From the NCBI GenBank assembly GCA_022701365.1, contig JAKUHH010000124.1, forward strand, positions 62,001 to 126,000: a DNA stretch of 64,000 nt, given 5' to 3'. This document shows, one piece after another, positions 41,873-53,110 of the stretch. Below the pieces are notes generated by a model. It was not told the DNA's origin and did no database searches. It worked only from the letters and a program-made list of their open reading frames with translations. Positions within the stretch are counted from its first letter, which is position 1, and each line of letters starts with the position of its first letter. The stretch is from Mycocentrospora acerina (lineage: Eukaryota; Ascomycota; Dothideomycetes; Pleosporales). A program made the position numbers and the translations under genes.

Positions 41873-42967
41873 ATGGTTCGACCCTATTCCTCTCGCAACA
41901 GATTTGGACGTTGCTTGGCTCTCCTTTCCGCTTCATTCATTCTCATTGCTACTGTCACGGCCGCTCCCTCTCCCAACAAGTCAAATGACAACAATTGCGT
42001 CCGCCCCGGAGAATCCATCCAGAAGGCGATTGACAAAGCTAGTCCTGGAGATCATATTTACGTTGAAGCTGGCACTTATAAGGAGCAATTGGTTATCACA
42101 ACGAATGGAATTTCCCTTATTGGAAAAGGCGCCATCTTGGTCCCACCCTCCGCACCGGTCCCGAATTTCTGCACGGGGTTATCCCAGGTAGATGGGAATG
42201 ACACAGAGGCTGGTATATGCATCCATGGGAAAAACATCATGCTTGAAAAGTACATGCAGGAGCATCGTAAAATTCAATCAGTAGGCACCTACATTGAGAA
42301 CGTTCGAGTCAGCGGCTTCGAAATCCACGGTTTCTTGGGCGAGAATATCGCTGTTGTAGGCGGTATAAACATCAGAGTTTCGAAGAACAAACTCGTCGAC
42401 GGGGCGCAATACGGCTTCCTTACTGTCGGCTCCAAGAAGACTCTTGCTGAGGATAACACCATCACGGCATCTGGGCCCCTTTTGTTTATTGCCATGTGTA
42501 TGGACGATGATTCCGACGCTGAGTTCTGCAACAACGACATTTCCGGTTACTTCATTGCGCTTTGCACCCAGACACCCGGCGGCCTCGTAAAGGATAACAC
42601 GGTCAAAAATTGCTGCGTTGGCCCCTTTATTGATCCTGGTATCAAGGGCGCAAAGGTTGTTGGTAATCACATCTCGTCACGCAACCCTAATTGTCCACCC
42701 ATCTTCGGAGCTGGAATCATCATCAGCGGAGCCATAAACACAATCGTTCAATACAATGTGATTGATAATATCAAAAACGATGGTAAAGGTGTTGGCATCT
42801 TTGTCGGAGACGACGACGCGACCGGCTCAAAGCCCGCGGGCAATGTGATCAAGTGGAATACTTTCAACGGCAATGATGTTGACATTTTTGTCAACACAAC
42901 AGATACAACAAACGTGCTTTCGAATAATAAGTGTAAGATAACTGCACCTGGTAATTATTGCAGTTGA
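41873..42967 (+). CDS. Secreted right-handed parallel beta-helix protein
   Basis: This single-exon gene of 364 residues has an N-terminal secretion signal (RCLALLSASFILIATVTAAP). The mature part begins CVRPGESIQKAIDKASPGD and continues HIYVEAGTYKEQLVI, the entry motif of NosD/pectate-lyase-like beta-helices. Repeated strand-turn units follow, such as VRVSGFEIHGF, IRVSKNKLVDGAQYGFL, GLVKDNTVKNC, GAKVVGNHISS and TIVQYNVIDNI, each about 22-25 residues. Many cysteines (about ten) suggest disulfides. It could be a polysaccharide lyase or hydrolase, or a non-catalytic cell-wall protein; no catalytic constellation of a named family is evident to me. Its isolation between gene-poor stretches fits a secreted accessory protein. 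Confidence 0.83.
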   Translation: MVRPYSSRNRFGRCLALLSASFILIATVTAAPSPNKSNDNNCVRPGESIQKAIDKASPGDHIYVEAGTYKEQLVITTNGISLIGKGAILVPPSAPVPNFCTGLSQVDGNDTEAGICIHGKNIMLEKYMQEHRKIQSVGTYIENVRVSGFEIHGFLGENIAVVGGINIRVSKNKLVDGAQYGFLTVGSKKTLAEDNTITASGPLLFIAMCMDDDSDAEFCNNDISGYFIALCTQTPGGLVKDNTVKNCCVGPFIDPGIKGAKVVGNHISSRNPNCPPIFGAGIIISGAINTIVQYNVIDNIKNDGKGVGIFVGDDDATGSKPAGNVIKWNTFNGNDVDIFVNTTDTTNVLSNNKCKITAPGNYCS

Positions 42968-44344
42968 GATGGAGTCGATGAGAAAAAAATGCACTGGGTG
43001 GAATAAATCTCTCCCAGCTTTCTAATGACTAAAGACTGGATAGTTTAATGTTTTACGCTTCCAAAAATAAAATTGTTCTTGTTTGCAAAATCATCCAAAT
43101 GTTTTCTCACACTGTGCCAGAGTGAAGCAGTTCTTGCCTATGTCGGAAAATCTGGTATTAAGCTGCATCCTTCAAAGCAAAAGGACTTGGCCATAAGAGG
43201 GATTGACTGATAAAAACGACAGAGGGAAAAATCTGACACTATTTCGGGCTAAATCTTGTAGGTTTCACAATGATTCTGCCGGTTCTCAGTGAAAAAATGG
43301 AAAGATTCGTATGTTAATTATATGTTATCATCAATGTTTTCAACAGGCCAATTAGCACAAAGGTGTTCTTTCTGTTCAATTGAGCTTGCGAACGATCAAT
43401 CATGAGACGCATACACTGTGCAAGATTGAACTTAACTAGTTCGGTATGCCGACATCTATCTACAAAAGAAACCATTCGAGCATGCTCGAGACTCGAGCCA
43501 ATTCATCATACCAACCTGAATTCCTGTTTCCAAATTGACTGGTAGCCGATTGTACGTACGCCCAAAAACACCCAGTTCGCTATGCATGTTGTAGTTTCGC
43601 CTCTTTTCTCACACTCTTACATTTTTATCTGAATGTATCAAGTACAAAAAGTGATCAATATCTGTCTTTGCGACTATAATTAACTACCATATACAAGGGT
43701 TACCCACATTTCTTCCCTTTTCCCCACATCGCTATAAATAGACTTCTGTACTGTTCAGGGGTGCCCAAGTTGGGTTGAGTTTTTGGGAAGGTGTGTGCAT
43801 GTAGAATTAGCGAAGCAAGAGATCTGGGTGTACAGGTGTGGTTAAGCTACTCGAAACTAATGATGACAAATGACCAACGTTACGGAAGTTTATATTCGTA
43901 AGAGAAAGGACAGTGGCAAGTGAAGCGATGCAACTATTGAGGCCAGCGAAGTGGATCAATCCAAGCGACTCGGTGAAATTTGACCGTTTCATATATTACA
44001 TACTAATCTCCGCAAACAGAGGACAAGCCTTTCAGATGGGAAAATATACCTTCCAAGGCTTCTGCGTCGCGAGTGAGTATGGACACCCATGAGAACGGCA
44101 GGCGCGGCCCTGAACACATCACTGGAGTGAGCCAAACTGTTGACAAAATAACGAGGTACGGAACCAGTAGAATTGTGACATTTTGAAATTGCTATGATAA
44201 ACGCCATATTAACCGCAAATGTAGAATCCCATCTGATGCACTACTTGCAAAATGACGGGTTAAGAATCTCCAAGTCCAGGGCGCCGTTACTGAAAAACAA
44301 TCTGGAGAAAACCCAGCATACACACTAAAACGTCGTGCCATGGC
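42968..44344. other. Intergenic region
   Basis: About 1.4 kb, AT-rich. Two adjacent minus-strand open frames of 61 and 72 codons at 43807-44207 have neither family motifs nor a convincing signal peptide and are not called. No repeats are seen. Confidence 0.5.
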
Positions 44345-45124
44345 TTAAAAGATGCTGTTCACAATGTTGCTTCCAATCGTTGCACCGGCACCAAAAATTG
44401 CAGCATTCCCCAACTTCTTGCCAAACTTCTTACCTTGCTGCTCCACCTTGCTGGGCTCATGTGGTGGCTGCTGTGCGCCGTTGCTCACATCCAGCGGCAT
44501 GTTGCCGTAGTTGGTCGGCACGGGCGCACCCGGTGCACCCGCAGGCACGATGCTCCTCTCTTCCTTGCGCACGTAGCTGGCAGGGAAGATACCTTCTGCG
44601 CCAGTGCGCTCGTTGCGTCCCTTCCACCACTCGGCGTTCATGTATTCTGTGACGGCGATTTGGTCGTTGGGCATAAGTGCAAGGTCGCCTGCGTCTTGGG
44701 CGTTGTACTGGTACATTGCAGAAGCGTAGGTGAGGACAGGCGGGCCAGCGGGGGCTACAGGCGCGGAGGGGTAGGCTGGCGGAGGGGCGTTGTGGGGCAC
44801 GTTGGCGTAGTAGCCGATGGCTTCAGCCTTCTTCTCTGGTGGTGGCGTTGGCTCGCTCTTGATGTTCAACTGCGAGAGCTGCTGCACAGGCAGTTGCTGG
44901 ACAGGGGCGGCAGGGAGTGCGCGCGTCGTGTTCTCGGCGGAGACGGGCAGCTGCGAGGTGATGGTGTCGTGCTGCGCCGGGGTGATGACATTCGCCTCGA
45001 CTAGGAAGGAGAGGTTCTGCATGCTGTTGTCAGGGCGCTGTTATCTAACGACGGTGGGCAGACCAACGTTCTTGATGTCGCCCAGGGCCCGGTTGATCAT
45101 GGCATTCTTGAAGCTGTCGGCCAT
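44345..45124 (-). CDS. LSB1: SH3-domain protein of the LSB1/PIN3 type
   Basis: These proteins bind Las17/WASP and dampen actin nucleation at endocytic sites. Exons 45124-45068 and 45016-44345 (51-nt intron) give 242 residues. The joined N-terminus MADSFKNAMINRALGDIKNN then LSFLVEANVITPAQHD is the conserved LSB segment and is only restored by the splice; an in-frame TAA lies in the intron. The SH3 domain (about 130-185) reads MYQYNAQDAGDLALMPND, then WWKGRNERTGAEGIFPASYV. The Pro-rich linker (PAAPVQQLPVQQL, HNAPPPAYPSAPVAP) is followed by the highly conserved C-terminus KKFGKKLGNAAIFGAGATIG. The donor GTTGGT is unusual, while the branch site CCCTGAC and acceptor are good. Confidence 0.9.
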
Positions 45125-45515
45125 CTTGACGGTGATGTGGAGTCGCTGCGCATTGGAGTCAGCACTGGCGGGTGCACACGACACGGAACGTGTGCCTACT
45201 TTGTTGTTTGGAGAAAATACTGGACGGCCTGGCGAGTGGAGAGATGGAGGGTTCGCAGTTCTGGCGGAGGTGATCATCGGCTAGCGGGCCCCACGCGGCA
45301 CAGCCTTGCCGTGTTTGAGGCTGTGCAGCGAGTTGCGCAACCGTTGGAAATAGCAGGTAGCCACTTGCGTCGTTTGGGCACACAAACTTCTGGCTAGCGT
45401 GCTGGAATTTGATATGTCTTTCTACCTAGGTGTCTCTATCTACTGAGCATGGTCGCTAGTACACCCCACCTCGGGCAAGTTCCACGCCCTCACCACATGA
45501 CCCAACAGCCCACAA
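45125..45515. other. Promoter of the LSB1-like gene
   Basis: About 390 bp between two minus-strand genes, GC-balanced, with no recognised elements. Confidence 0.5.
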
Positions 45516-46313
45516 TCAATGGATGCCGGCCTTCAGAGTAGGTACCATGATCTTGTGGTAGATCTCCTGTCTCTGCTTCTCAAATCCTTGGAAAGCGTTC
45601 GCCGCAGTGCCTACTGGGATTTGGTCGTCTCCATTCACCAACTTCCCCCACGTCTCCTCTGTAAACTCCGCCAGCGGCATGCCAATGTTGCCCCCATCTT
45701 TGATGTCTGGTTGGTGCTTTGCATCATGCAGCTCTGTCTGTACCGCCGGTGGGAAGATTTCGATGACCTTGATGTTTCCAGGCCCCTCTTTGAGCTGCTC
45801 TCGCAACACGAGAATCATGTGGTGCAACGCCGCTTTTGAGGCGCAGTAATTAGGGCATCTGGGTAGTGGGAGAAGAGCAAGGCCCGAGGTGGTGTAGATG
45901 AAGCTTGTTTGTTTGTCTTGTTTCTGGAAAAAGGGGATGAATGCCTTGGTCAAATGCATGTAAGAAAGGTAGTTGGTTCTAAACTCCAATTCTAAAAGGT
46001 CTAGATCGACCGTCTCAGGTTTGGAGAAGTCGAATGGGCGCTGCATCCCTGAGTTGAGGAAGACAGAGTCGAGGTCAGGGTGCTTGCTGATCACGTCCTG
46101 AGCAAATTGAGAAATTTGGTCGAGTTTCGCAATGTCGAAGACTACCGAATCGACTTTTTCGTTACCATGCTTTTCGACAAACTCGTCAAGCTTCTCTTTC
46201 CGGCGCCCAACGATGACTACCTGTTTTCCATCCTGGACCATCTTCTCGGCAAGAGCCCAGCCAATTCCAGATGTCGCGCCAACGACGAGGATCTTGTTGT
46301 ATTTGAGAGACAT
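45516..46313 (-). CDS. Short-chain dehydrogenase/reductase (DltE-like)
   Basis: This single-exon gene of 265 residues has the classical SDR layout: cofactor motif VVGATSGIGWALAEKM, the basic turn VGRRKEKLDE that points to NADPH, NSGMQ in place of NNAG, catalytic Ser in FIYTTSGLALLPL and YxxxK in PNYCASKAALHHM. KVIEIFPPAVQTELHD is the conserved PG-type segment after the active site. There is no signal peptide, so it is cytosolic. Substrate is not determinable; similarity is to the DltE-type SDRs that are common in fungi. Confidence 0.9.
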   Translation of the reverse strand: MSLKYNKILVVGATSGIGWALAEKMVQDGKQVVIVGRRKEKLDEFVEKHGNEKVDSVVFDIAKLDQISQFAQDVISKHPDLDSVFLNSGMQRPFDFSKPETVDLDLLELEFRTNYLSYMHLTKAFIPFFQKQDKQTSFIYTTSGLALLPLPRCPNYCASKAALHHMILVLREQLKEGPGNIKVIEIFPPAVQTELHDAKHQPDIKDGGNIGMPLAEFTEETWGKLVNGDDQIPVGTAANAFQGFEKQRQEIYHKIMVPTLKAGIH

Positions 46314-49066
46314 GATGGTAAATGTAGTATTGAGAGTTGTGTGATTGTTGGAGCACGCAATGGACGTTCTGATGGTTGTTAAAGTATCTGAAATATGATG
46401 ACGAAGCTATCTAGACAATTTTGGGATGCATAGATGTTCTTAACCAGAATCGACGCTTTAGGCATAGGCAGGCACCAAATGCAACGAGTAGGAGGACAAC
46501 GCTCTGCTAGGGATGTACTTCTATCGGATTTAACGGACTTGAGAGAACAAATTGTGCGAATTCAAGTTCAATCCTCGGGCAGTCAAGGATGTGTCCATTC
46601 GCAGTACGTCATGATTTCGGTATTCGGACTCACATGAACCATTTGAGCGAGATTGACACGAATGCATTAAACTTCAGCAGGTAGTCAAGGCAGATCTATG
46701 ATCTTGAGTAATTGATTGAGCAATTATTGTGTGGTGCAAGACCGACTGTGTGTACTACCTACACCGTGGGAAGCTCGGGAACACGTGATACTTAACAAAG
46801 GAGAATTAAGAAATCTGACCAAGGCAGTAGCAGTAACTGTGAACTTATACACAAATTATAAAGGGGGAGGTGGGAAGTTGTTAGCAAAAAGCTATGCATA
46901 ATGCTCGTTCCGCACGAGAGCTGCGGTGACGTAGATTCAATTATGCACTTCGAGCCATTTCCCCAATTCTATCATCACTCTCCTGAAGACCCCTATCAAA
47001 GAATATTTCATCATTACACACGCCCCGATATGTGTAGCACGAACATACTTTGGCTGTTGCTTGTATGACTACGTCGTTACGTGCAAGAAGCCATCCAGCG
47101 TAAATATATTGGCCTGAGAAGTAAACTACAATCCCATAAGAATTTGATAAACCAGCTAACACTTCACCAGATTATCGTTTGATCGTCAAGTTTGGAATCC
47201 CATGCTTTTCATCTCATATACATTCTGTCACGTATCCTATAGTTTGACATGCTGAAGCTTGCCAGAGTACTCGAGGACTCAGCTACCACCAATTTGCGAG
47301 CAAGTGACTCTTGCCTCGCCGAAAAGATCGAGTCACAGTAAACTTAATCTCTCGATGACCCCGCTGTCTTTTCGGCAGCGTCACTAGCCGCATTGTTGAG
47401 TATGTTATGACTGCCATGCTCACCACTCAGTTTCGATTTTGACAGGCATTCGATTCTGATTTTATGACTCGTTGGAATGAAAAGCTGATCCTGTTACGGC
47501 TTGTATCATGACAACTTTACTAGATCAGATCACTAATCGTCCTCCCTGCTGTTAGTGTGACTGGGACCACTTCAGAAACATCCATTCGAGATGATCGCGC
47601 TACGGTACTGGTTCGAACTACCGATCATATCTTACGGCTCGATATTATCCCCGGCAGTTAAAAGCTTTGTGCCTGATCGACATGTGGAGACGCATAAGTC
47701 AAGATCAAGTGGCGAGGATCACCACTCCGTCACAGCAAATTCGGTTAGAAGCAATAGATCTCTCGATCTTCTCGCCATAGAGTTCGATCGCATAGGTAGC
47801 CTAGCCTTTTATGCCTGTATTCTATCTGTGTGAGAGTTTGCGCTTGTACCTCAGTTCGCCAATTGCGTTAATGCTTCGTGCGGGGAGCTGCCACGCTCAA
47901 CGGCCCTTCCGAAAAAAGGGGGCGGAGGCTACCAACGCGGCAGTCCATACCAGCATAGCATCTGTAATAATACCAGACACAACTTGAAGTCTCAATTTGG
48001 CAGTCTAATTCTTTCGGATCAGTCCTTTCTCTTCAATAATTCCTTGACTCTACTGATCAGTGAGATTGCAATGAACAATTTGCCGCAGAGATGCCATCCT
48101 GCCTAAGCGCAAACCATGTTAGATCCGCTTTATCGTAAAAGGTTCCGTTATACCCTGACATGTCCCATCTGCGTATAGGACCAGAACAGTGCACGATGCG
48201 GCTGCCGAAACTTTGGCACACCAGACCAATTATCATAGGCTGGGTAAATAAATAACCAATGATGTTGTGTAAAATACTTCATGACAGGTTTTCTCCAATT
48301 ACGGGTAAAAAATTCGGCAAAACCAATTCGGCGACCTGCACGATGCGACGAGGTTGCCGTGGGTCAGGGCGGTCGGAAGTTGATGGTTCCTTGCGCCAAG
48401 CAAACTCGACAGACACTATGCTGAGCGCAGTGAATCATGCAAGTCTTCCGACATGATTTTGACAGTATTGGACAACACTACCTAGGTGTTTGACCTGTTC
48501 CGAACCCAACTCAATGAGATTGAACCAGTGAGTGGTGTGGAATGTCAGGACAGACTACTACACGAAAAGCAGACAGACGCAAGTTTTGCGGTCGCTGATC
48601 GTGAAACAGGGATCGACATGTAGACACGGATTTTCCCGTGGCAGCTGCCAAAGACCTTCACTTGGTTCTTGCGTTCGATTTCCGAGCGGGCACTAACTGC
48701 TTTGGCCAAGATGATACTGTGGAGTTCATAATAAACCTTCCAGATCGAGAGGCAGTACTGGTAGCGCCGCGCCATTGTTCAGAGTCAACTTGACTAGATA
48801 TATCCAGCGCCAGCACCATTACCCCAATGCCCCCACTCTCAATAGATGACATCTAGACGATCAGTTTGCCGGAATAGGCGGGGATCTGCTATGCATACTT
48901 TCGCCAATCGCTTATGTGCCTTACTTCGACAGTGAACGTGCTTCTTGTGCTGCTACTACTTCAAAATGTTTCAATATAAGGATTGTTGATGTCCCCAAAT
49001 GTCCCAACTCTAGCGCTACCACCGAAAAAATCTCCGCTCTCTTCCCGACCTCACTACGTCTCCAGA
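46314..49066. other. Long gene-poor stretch
   Basis: About 2.75 kb, the longest non-coding stretch in the window. Stops are frequent in all frames; the few open frames of 60-85 codons have no family features. GATC- and CGAT-rich sequence lies near 47590-47790. No tandem or inverted terminal repeats were recognised. It may contain decayed mobile DNA, but nothing identifiable. Confidence 0.5.
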
Positions 49067-50960
49067 ATGCAGAACATTATCTTGGATTCGTTAGGATGGA
49101 CATATGTCAGCCTTATGATCATATGGACCGTACTTCTCGTCGCCGGCATGAGTTACCTCTGGATCAATCGTAACATGCCTTCCCTTCGTATGCGACGAAT
49201 CCCGCTTCTTTTTGCTGGCATGCTCCCATTACATCTGTATGGCGTTGTATGCTTCTTAGCATATCCTCTCAGTGCCTCCCTTCCATGTACTGCTGAGTTT
49301 TGGGTGATGAACCTATACCTCCCTCTGGGGATAGCCCTGTTTCATGCGACAAACAGTCAGTTTTTGCATCTTGCCAGTCGACAAAAACAGTTTGCTCACA
49401 TGAGCACACTGAAAGATACAAAGTCGATTGACGAAAGGAGAGCGCGGCGGGTCGCGAACAGCCGCTGGAGGAGAATCTTCGCTGGGGTCGAGAGGGCTGA
49501 TAACATTGAACGAACACTGGTATTAATCGGATTCGGTATTGTCATACAGGTAAGATCAGATTACCCATCATAATATGCACAGTTACTGATATTTCCTCTA
49601 GATGGCACTTTCTCTATTCATCTTCTTCGGCTCCGAAAAGTTCCATCTCGGCTGGGGTATTTTCAAGTACACTGCACAAGGAACTAAGATGGAAGTACGC
49701 ATGAAGTGTGGTAAAGGTTGGGAATGGTGGCTTTCCATCGTCTGGCAGTTTTTTTGGGCATGGATCTATGCTCCGTATATGTTGTGGAAGTCTCGCGGAG
49801 TTCGTGATGTCCATGGATGGCGAACACAGACAATCTGCTGCTGTCTTGTTGGGTATGTCGTCCTCATTTTCACATATCTATTTGCTAATTTATGTAGTCT
49901 TCCTGCGACTCCTCTCTGGCTGGCCGGCCTTTACATTCCTCAGATGGCTACGGTCAATGCGGTGTTCCCGCCTCCTGTCTGGTTCTCAGTTTGCATATTT
50001 TTCATGGAGGTTTTTACTATCGGATTTCCCATCGCTGGAAATATTCATGGCAACAATCTACGAAAAGAGACTCTGGACGCTATCGCAAACTGGGAAAAGC
50101 GACAGCAACTCAACGCGGTCACCTCTACGAATGAATCTCTTAACAGCCCTAGTATTTATTCAGAAACAACTAATCTCAAGGTGGCCAGCACCAATACTCT
50201 CAGCAGCCAGAAGCCTTTCGACTCTATCAAATCCGACATGCTTACCATGACTGCCCTCGAGAACGCCCTTCGTACCAATGCCCTTCCTCTTCTTGAATTC
50301 GCTGCTTTGAAGGACTTCTCGGGGGAGAATGTCAGCTTCTTGACTCTTGTTGCCGACTGGCGCAGGTACTGGCTGTCGCCCAAGTCTTCAATAGCCGATC
50401 ACCGTCGCAGACAGTTCATTGCTGCGGTTCGCATCTACGCTCACTTTGTTTCCCTTGAGTTCTCCGAGTTTTCAATCAATATTTCTTCAAGAGAAATGAA
50501 GATAATGCATATGATATTCAATCAGGCGGCTACAATCATGTACAGCACTAGCCGTAATTCGCTATCTTCGGAGATATCTGATTCGGTCACTCCGTTCGAC
50601 AATGTCCAGCCAGAGGAATGGCCCGAATCTCCTACCCTTCCAGCCTTTTACGAAGAAAGTCTCCAATCGAAGTCTGATATGAAGCCGAACATGACGACAC
50701 TCGATAGTCTCGGTCGTGCAAACCTCCAAGCAGTATCGCGTTTACAAATGCTTTACGTAGACGAGGTGCTTGCCGATATTGAAATCCCAGAAACATTCAA
50801 TGAGATGGTGTTTGATTCGGCTGAGTCTGAGATCAAGTACTTGGTCCTCTGTAATACTTGGCCGAAATTCGTCAATGCCGGGCGTGCTGCTAGCCAAATG
50901 AGTCAAGATGAGGGTAAAGAGAAGGGTAATAGATGGAGCAGGAAGATCTTGTGTTCGTAA
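49067..50960 (+). CDS. Seven-helix receptor-like protein with RGS domain (GprK class)
   Basis: Exons 49067-49549, 49602-49852 and 49898-50960 give 598 residues. Seven hydrophobic helices are visible (for example WTYVSLMIIWTVLLVAGM, LYLPLGIALFHATNS, WWLSIVWQFFWAWIYAPYML, VWFSVCIFFMEVFTIGFPI), followed by an RGS domain from about residue 310: ALENALRTNALPLLEFAALK, then FIAAVRIYAHFVSLEFSEFS and MLYVDEVLADIEIPETFN. This combination is that of fungal RGS-containing receptors, which accelerate GTP hydrolysis by a G-alpha subunit. The start at 49067 has A at -3; an in-frame ATG at 48989 is possible. The second intron is 45 nt, a multiple of three without stop codons, so its retention would insert 15 residues in helix 6. 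Confidence 0.85.
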
Positions 50961-51361
50961 TAGCCTGACCCAGTAATATGGGCTTCCTTTTTTAACGTTT
51001 GAGTCGCCGTGGTTTTTTCTTTGAGTCGAGTTTTACCAGGCTCCCACGGGCAGACGTGTTGGACTTTTTTCGATAGACTTTATCAATTGCTAGATTTGCA
51101 AGCGCTGATAGCTTGGATGTTGCCCATATCAGGGTACTATCTACCGAGATTGGTACATTATGAGTATTGGACTTTTTCAAATGCAAAATCCTCATTACTA
51201 TTCAACTCGTGAATGTGCTTGCATTTGCAATCAACGTTTTGTCTTTGTGGAGTCATTCATGACGTGCTTTCGTATACCTTCCATATGTGGACTAGCCCGT
51301 CACACTTATTCCCGTGCAACTTCCGACTCCATCTGCTCCCAGTCATCTCAACACCACCAAG
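50961..51361. other. Intergenic region RGS receptor - CPS1
   Basis: About 400 bp with the terminator region of the receptor gene (T-rich) and the promoter of CPS1. Nothing else is seen. Confidence 0.5.
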
Positions 51362-53110
51362 ATGGCCAAGACTTCACTCCCACAGGCGCAAGCCAAGCCT
51401 GAGAAGCGGAGTAGTTTCTGGATCGCCTCGCAATCCCTTCGATGGATTCTGTCACTCGGGGCTTTGTTATTGCTACTCTCCCATTACATCATCGTAGACA
51501 CAAGGCATCACCCAAAGTCAGATGTCGTCAACACCAAGTCCAGATGCCATCAGGTTGAGCCACTTTTTCCATCAAAGAGTACAAAAGAGCTGGATGACTT
51601 GGAGTACTACCTAAAATCTAACGCATTCCGCGAGGTTGCCATCGATCGATTGTCTCGGGCAGTGCAGGTGCCCACCCAGAGCTACGATGAGATGGGCGCA
51701 ATTGGCACAGACCCGCGATGGGATATCTTCTACTCATTTGCGGATTACCTGGCCAAGACATTCCCTCTCACGCACGCCAGTCTCCAGCTTGAAAAAGTCA
51801 ATACCCATGGATTATTGTTCACCTGGGCTGGTACAGACGCGACACTAAAGCCTACACTGCTGATGGCCCACCAAGACGTTGTTCCTGTTCCGGATAGCAC
51901 AGTCAATCAATGGACGCATCCGCCCTTTTCGGGCCACTATGATGGAAAGTTTGTTTGGGGTCGTGGGTCTAGCGACTGCAAGAATCAGCTTCTGGCCATT
52001 CTTGGAGCGGTTGAGGCTCTTGTCTCCGCTGACTTCAAACCGCAACGGACGCTTATTTTATCTTTTGGATTTGACGAGGAAGTCTCGGGTCGGCAAGGTG
52101 CTCAACACCTATCTGCTCATCTTCAAAAGAAGTATGGACACAACGCCATCGCCGCTATTGTCGACGAGGGTGCAGTCAATATCGAGAACTGGGGTGCTGA
52201 TTTTGCGATCCCTGGTGTTGCAGAGAAGGGATACATTGACGTTGACGTCGTTGTCAGAATGCCAGGCGGTCACTCGAGCATCCCACCAAAGCACAACGGT
52301 ATCGGAGTTGCTAGCGAGCTCATCACATTGATTGAAGAATACACTTACGAGCCACACCTTGCGGACGAGAATCCGTACCTGGACCTCCTTCATTGCGGTG
52401 CCGAACACGCGCCGGAGTTTCCCAAAAAGATCAAGAAACTCTTGGAGAAAAGACCTGCCCAGACCTCGACATGCTCTAAGAAGCATCATAAGGACGAGCT
52501 TGCTGTTGAGGCCGCCAAAGCTGGTCTAGCGATCAAGTATCTGTTCACCACGAGTGTTGCTGTTGATATCATCCAAGGAGGTGTGAAGAGTAACGCCCTG
52601 CCAGAGCGCACACACGTAACTGTCAACCACCGCATCAACGTTGGATCGACCTCAGCAGACGTCAAAAAGCACATCGCACTGATTGCTGCTCGAGTTGCCC
52701 AAAAGTACAATCTCACACTCAACGCATTCAATGGTACTGAATCACCCTCAAGCATCACGCTATCCCACAGTGATAAGGTCGTCGAGCCCGCCCCTGTAAC
52801 ACCCACGTTCCTTCACCAAACTTCAAACACCACCCGCGTAACTCCGTTCTCCGTTCTTTCCGGCACTACTCGTGCGCTGTACGGCAAGGAACTTATCGTT
52901 TCACCTGGGCTTATGACAGGTAATACAGACACACGCTATTATTGGAATTTGTCGGATAATATTTTCCGGTATGGGCCAGGTTGGGACAAGGATCAAAATG
53001 GGTTTGGAAACATTCATACAGTGGATGAGAAAATGGGTGTCCAGGCGCATTTGGATACTTTGAGGTGGATGTGGGGATTCATTAGGAACATGGATGAGGC
53101 GGAGTTGTGA
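51362..53110 (+). CDS. CPS1: Vacuolar Gly-Xaa carboxypeptidase S (M20 metallopeptidase)
   Basis: This zinc exopeptidase releases C-terminal residues from peptides in the vacuole. The single-exon gene of 582 residues starts at the ATG in ACCAAGATGGCC; the frame is open further upstream without an ATG. A signal anchor (LRWILSLGALLLLLSHYIIV, about 24-46) follows a short basic cytosolic tail, as in yeast Cps1, which is sorted via multivesicular bodies. Metal and catalytic residues are all present: LLMAHQDVVPVP (His, Asp), VWGRGSSDCKNQL (Asp), FGFDEEVSG (Glu-Glu), AIVDEGA (Asp) and FGNIHTVDEKM (His). The lid domain shows MPGGHSSIPPKHNGIG. Length and motif order match the family; confidence is high. 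Confidence 0.94.
   Translation: MAKTSLPQAQAKPEKRSSFWIASQSLRWILSLGALLLLLSHYIIVDTRHHPKSDVVNTKSRCHQVEPLFPSKSTKELDDLEYYLKSNAFREVAIDRLSRAVQVPTQSYDEMGAIGTDPRWDIFYSFADYLAKTFPLTHASLQLEKVNTHGLLFTWAGTDATLKPTLLMAHQDVVPVPDSTVNQWTHPPFSGHYDGKFVWGRGSSDCKNQLLAILGAVEALVSADFKPQRTLILSFGFDEEVSGRQGAQHLSAHLQKKYGHNAIAAIVDEGAVNIENWGADFAIPGVAEKGYIDVDVVVRMPGGHSSIPPKHNGIGVASELITLIEEYTYEPHLADENPYLDLLHCGAEHAPEFPKKIKKLLEKRPAQTSTCSKKHHKDELAVEAAKAGLAIKYLFTTSVAVDIIQGGVKSNALPERTHVTVNHRINVGSTSADVKKHIALIAARVAQKYNLTLNAFNGTESPSSITLSHSDKVVEPAPVTPTFLHQTSNTTRVTPFSVLSGTTRALYGKELIVSPGLMTGNTDTRYYWNLSDNIFRYGPGWDKDQNGFGNIHTVDEKMGVQAHLDTLRWMWGFIRNMDEAEL

Noticed and set aside
43807..44207. Two adjacent small minus-strand frames, possibly a small secreted protein
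   Set aside because: There is no signal peptide and no convincing splice joining them, and no recognisable motif; support is insufficient.
47591..47833. 80-codon frame in the gene desert
   Set aside because: No family features, no promoter-like context and ordinary length for chance.
51314..51361. Upstream extension of CPS1
   Set aside because: The frame is open but contains no ATG before 51362.
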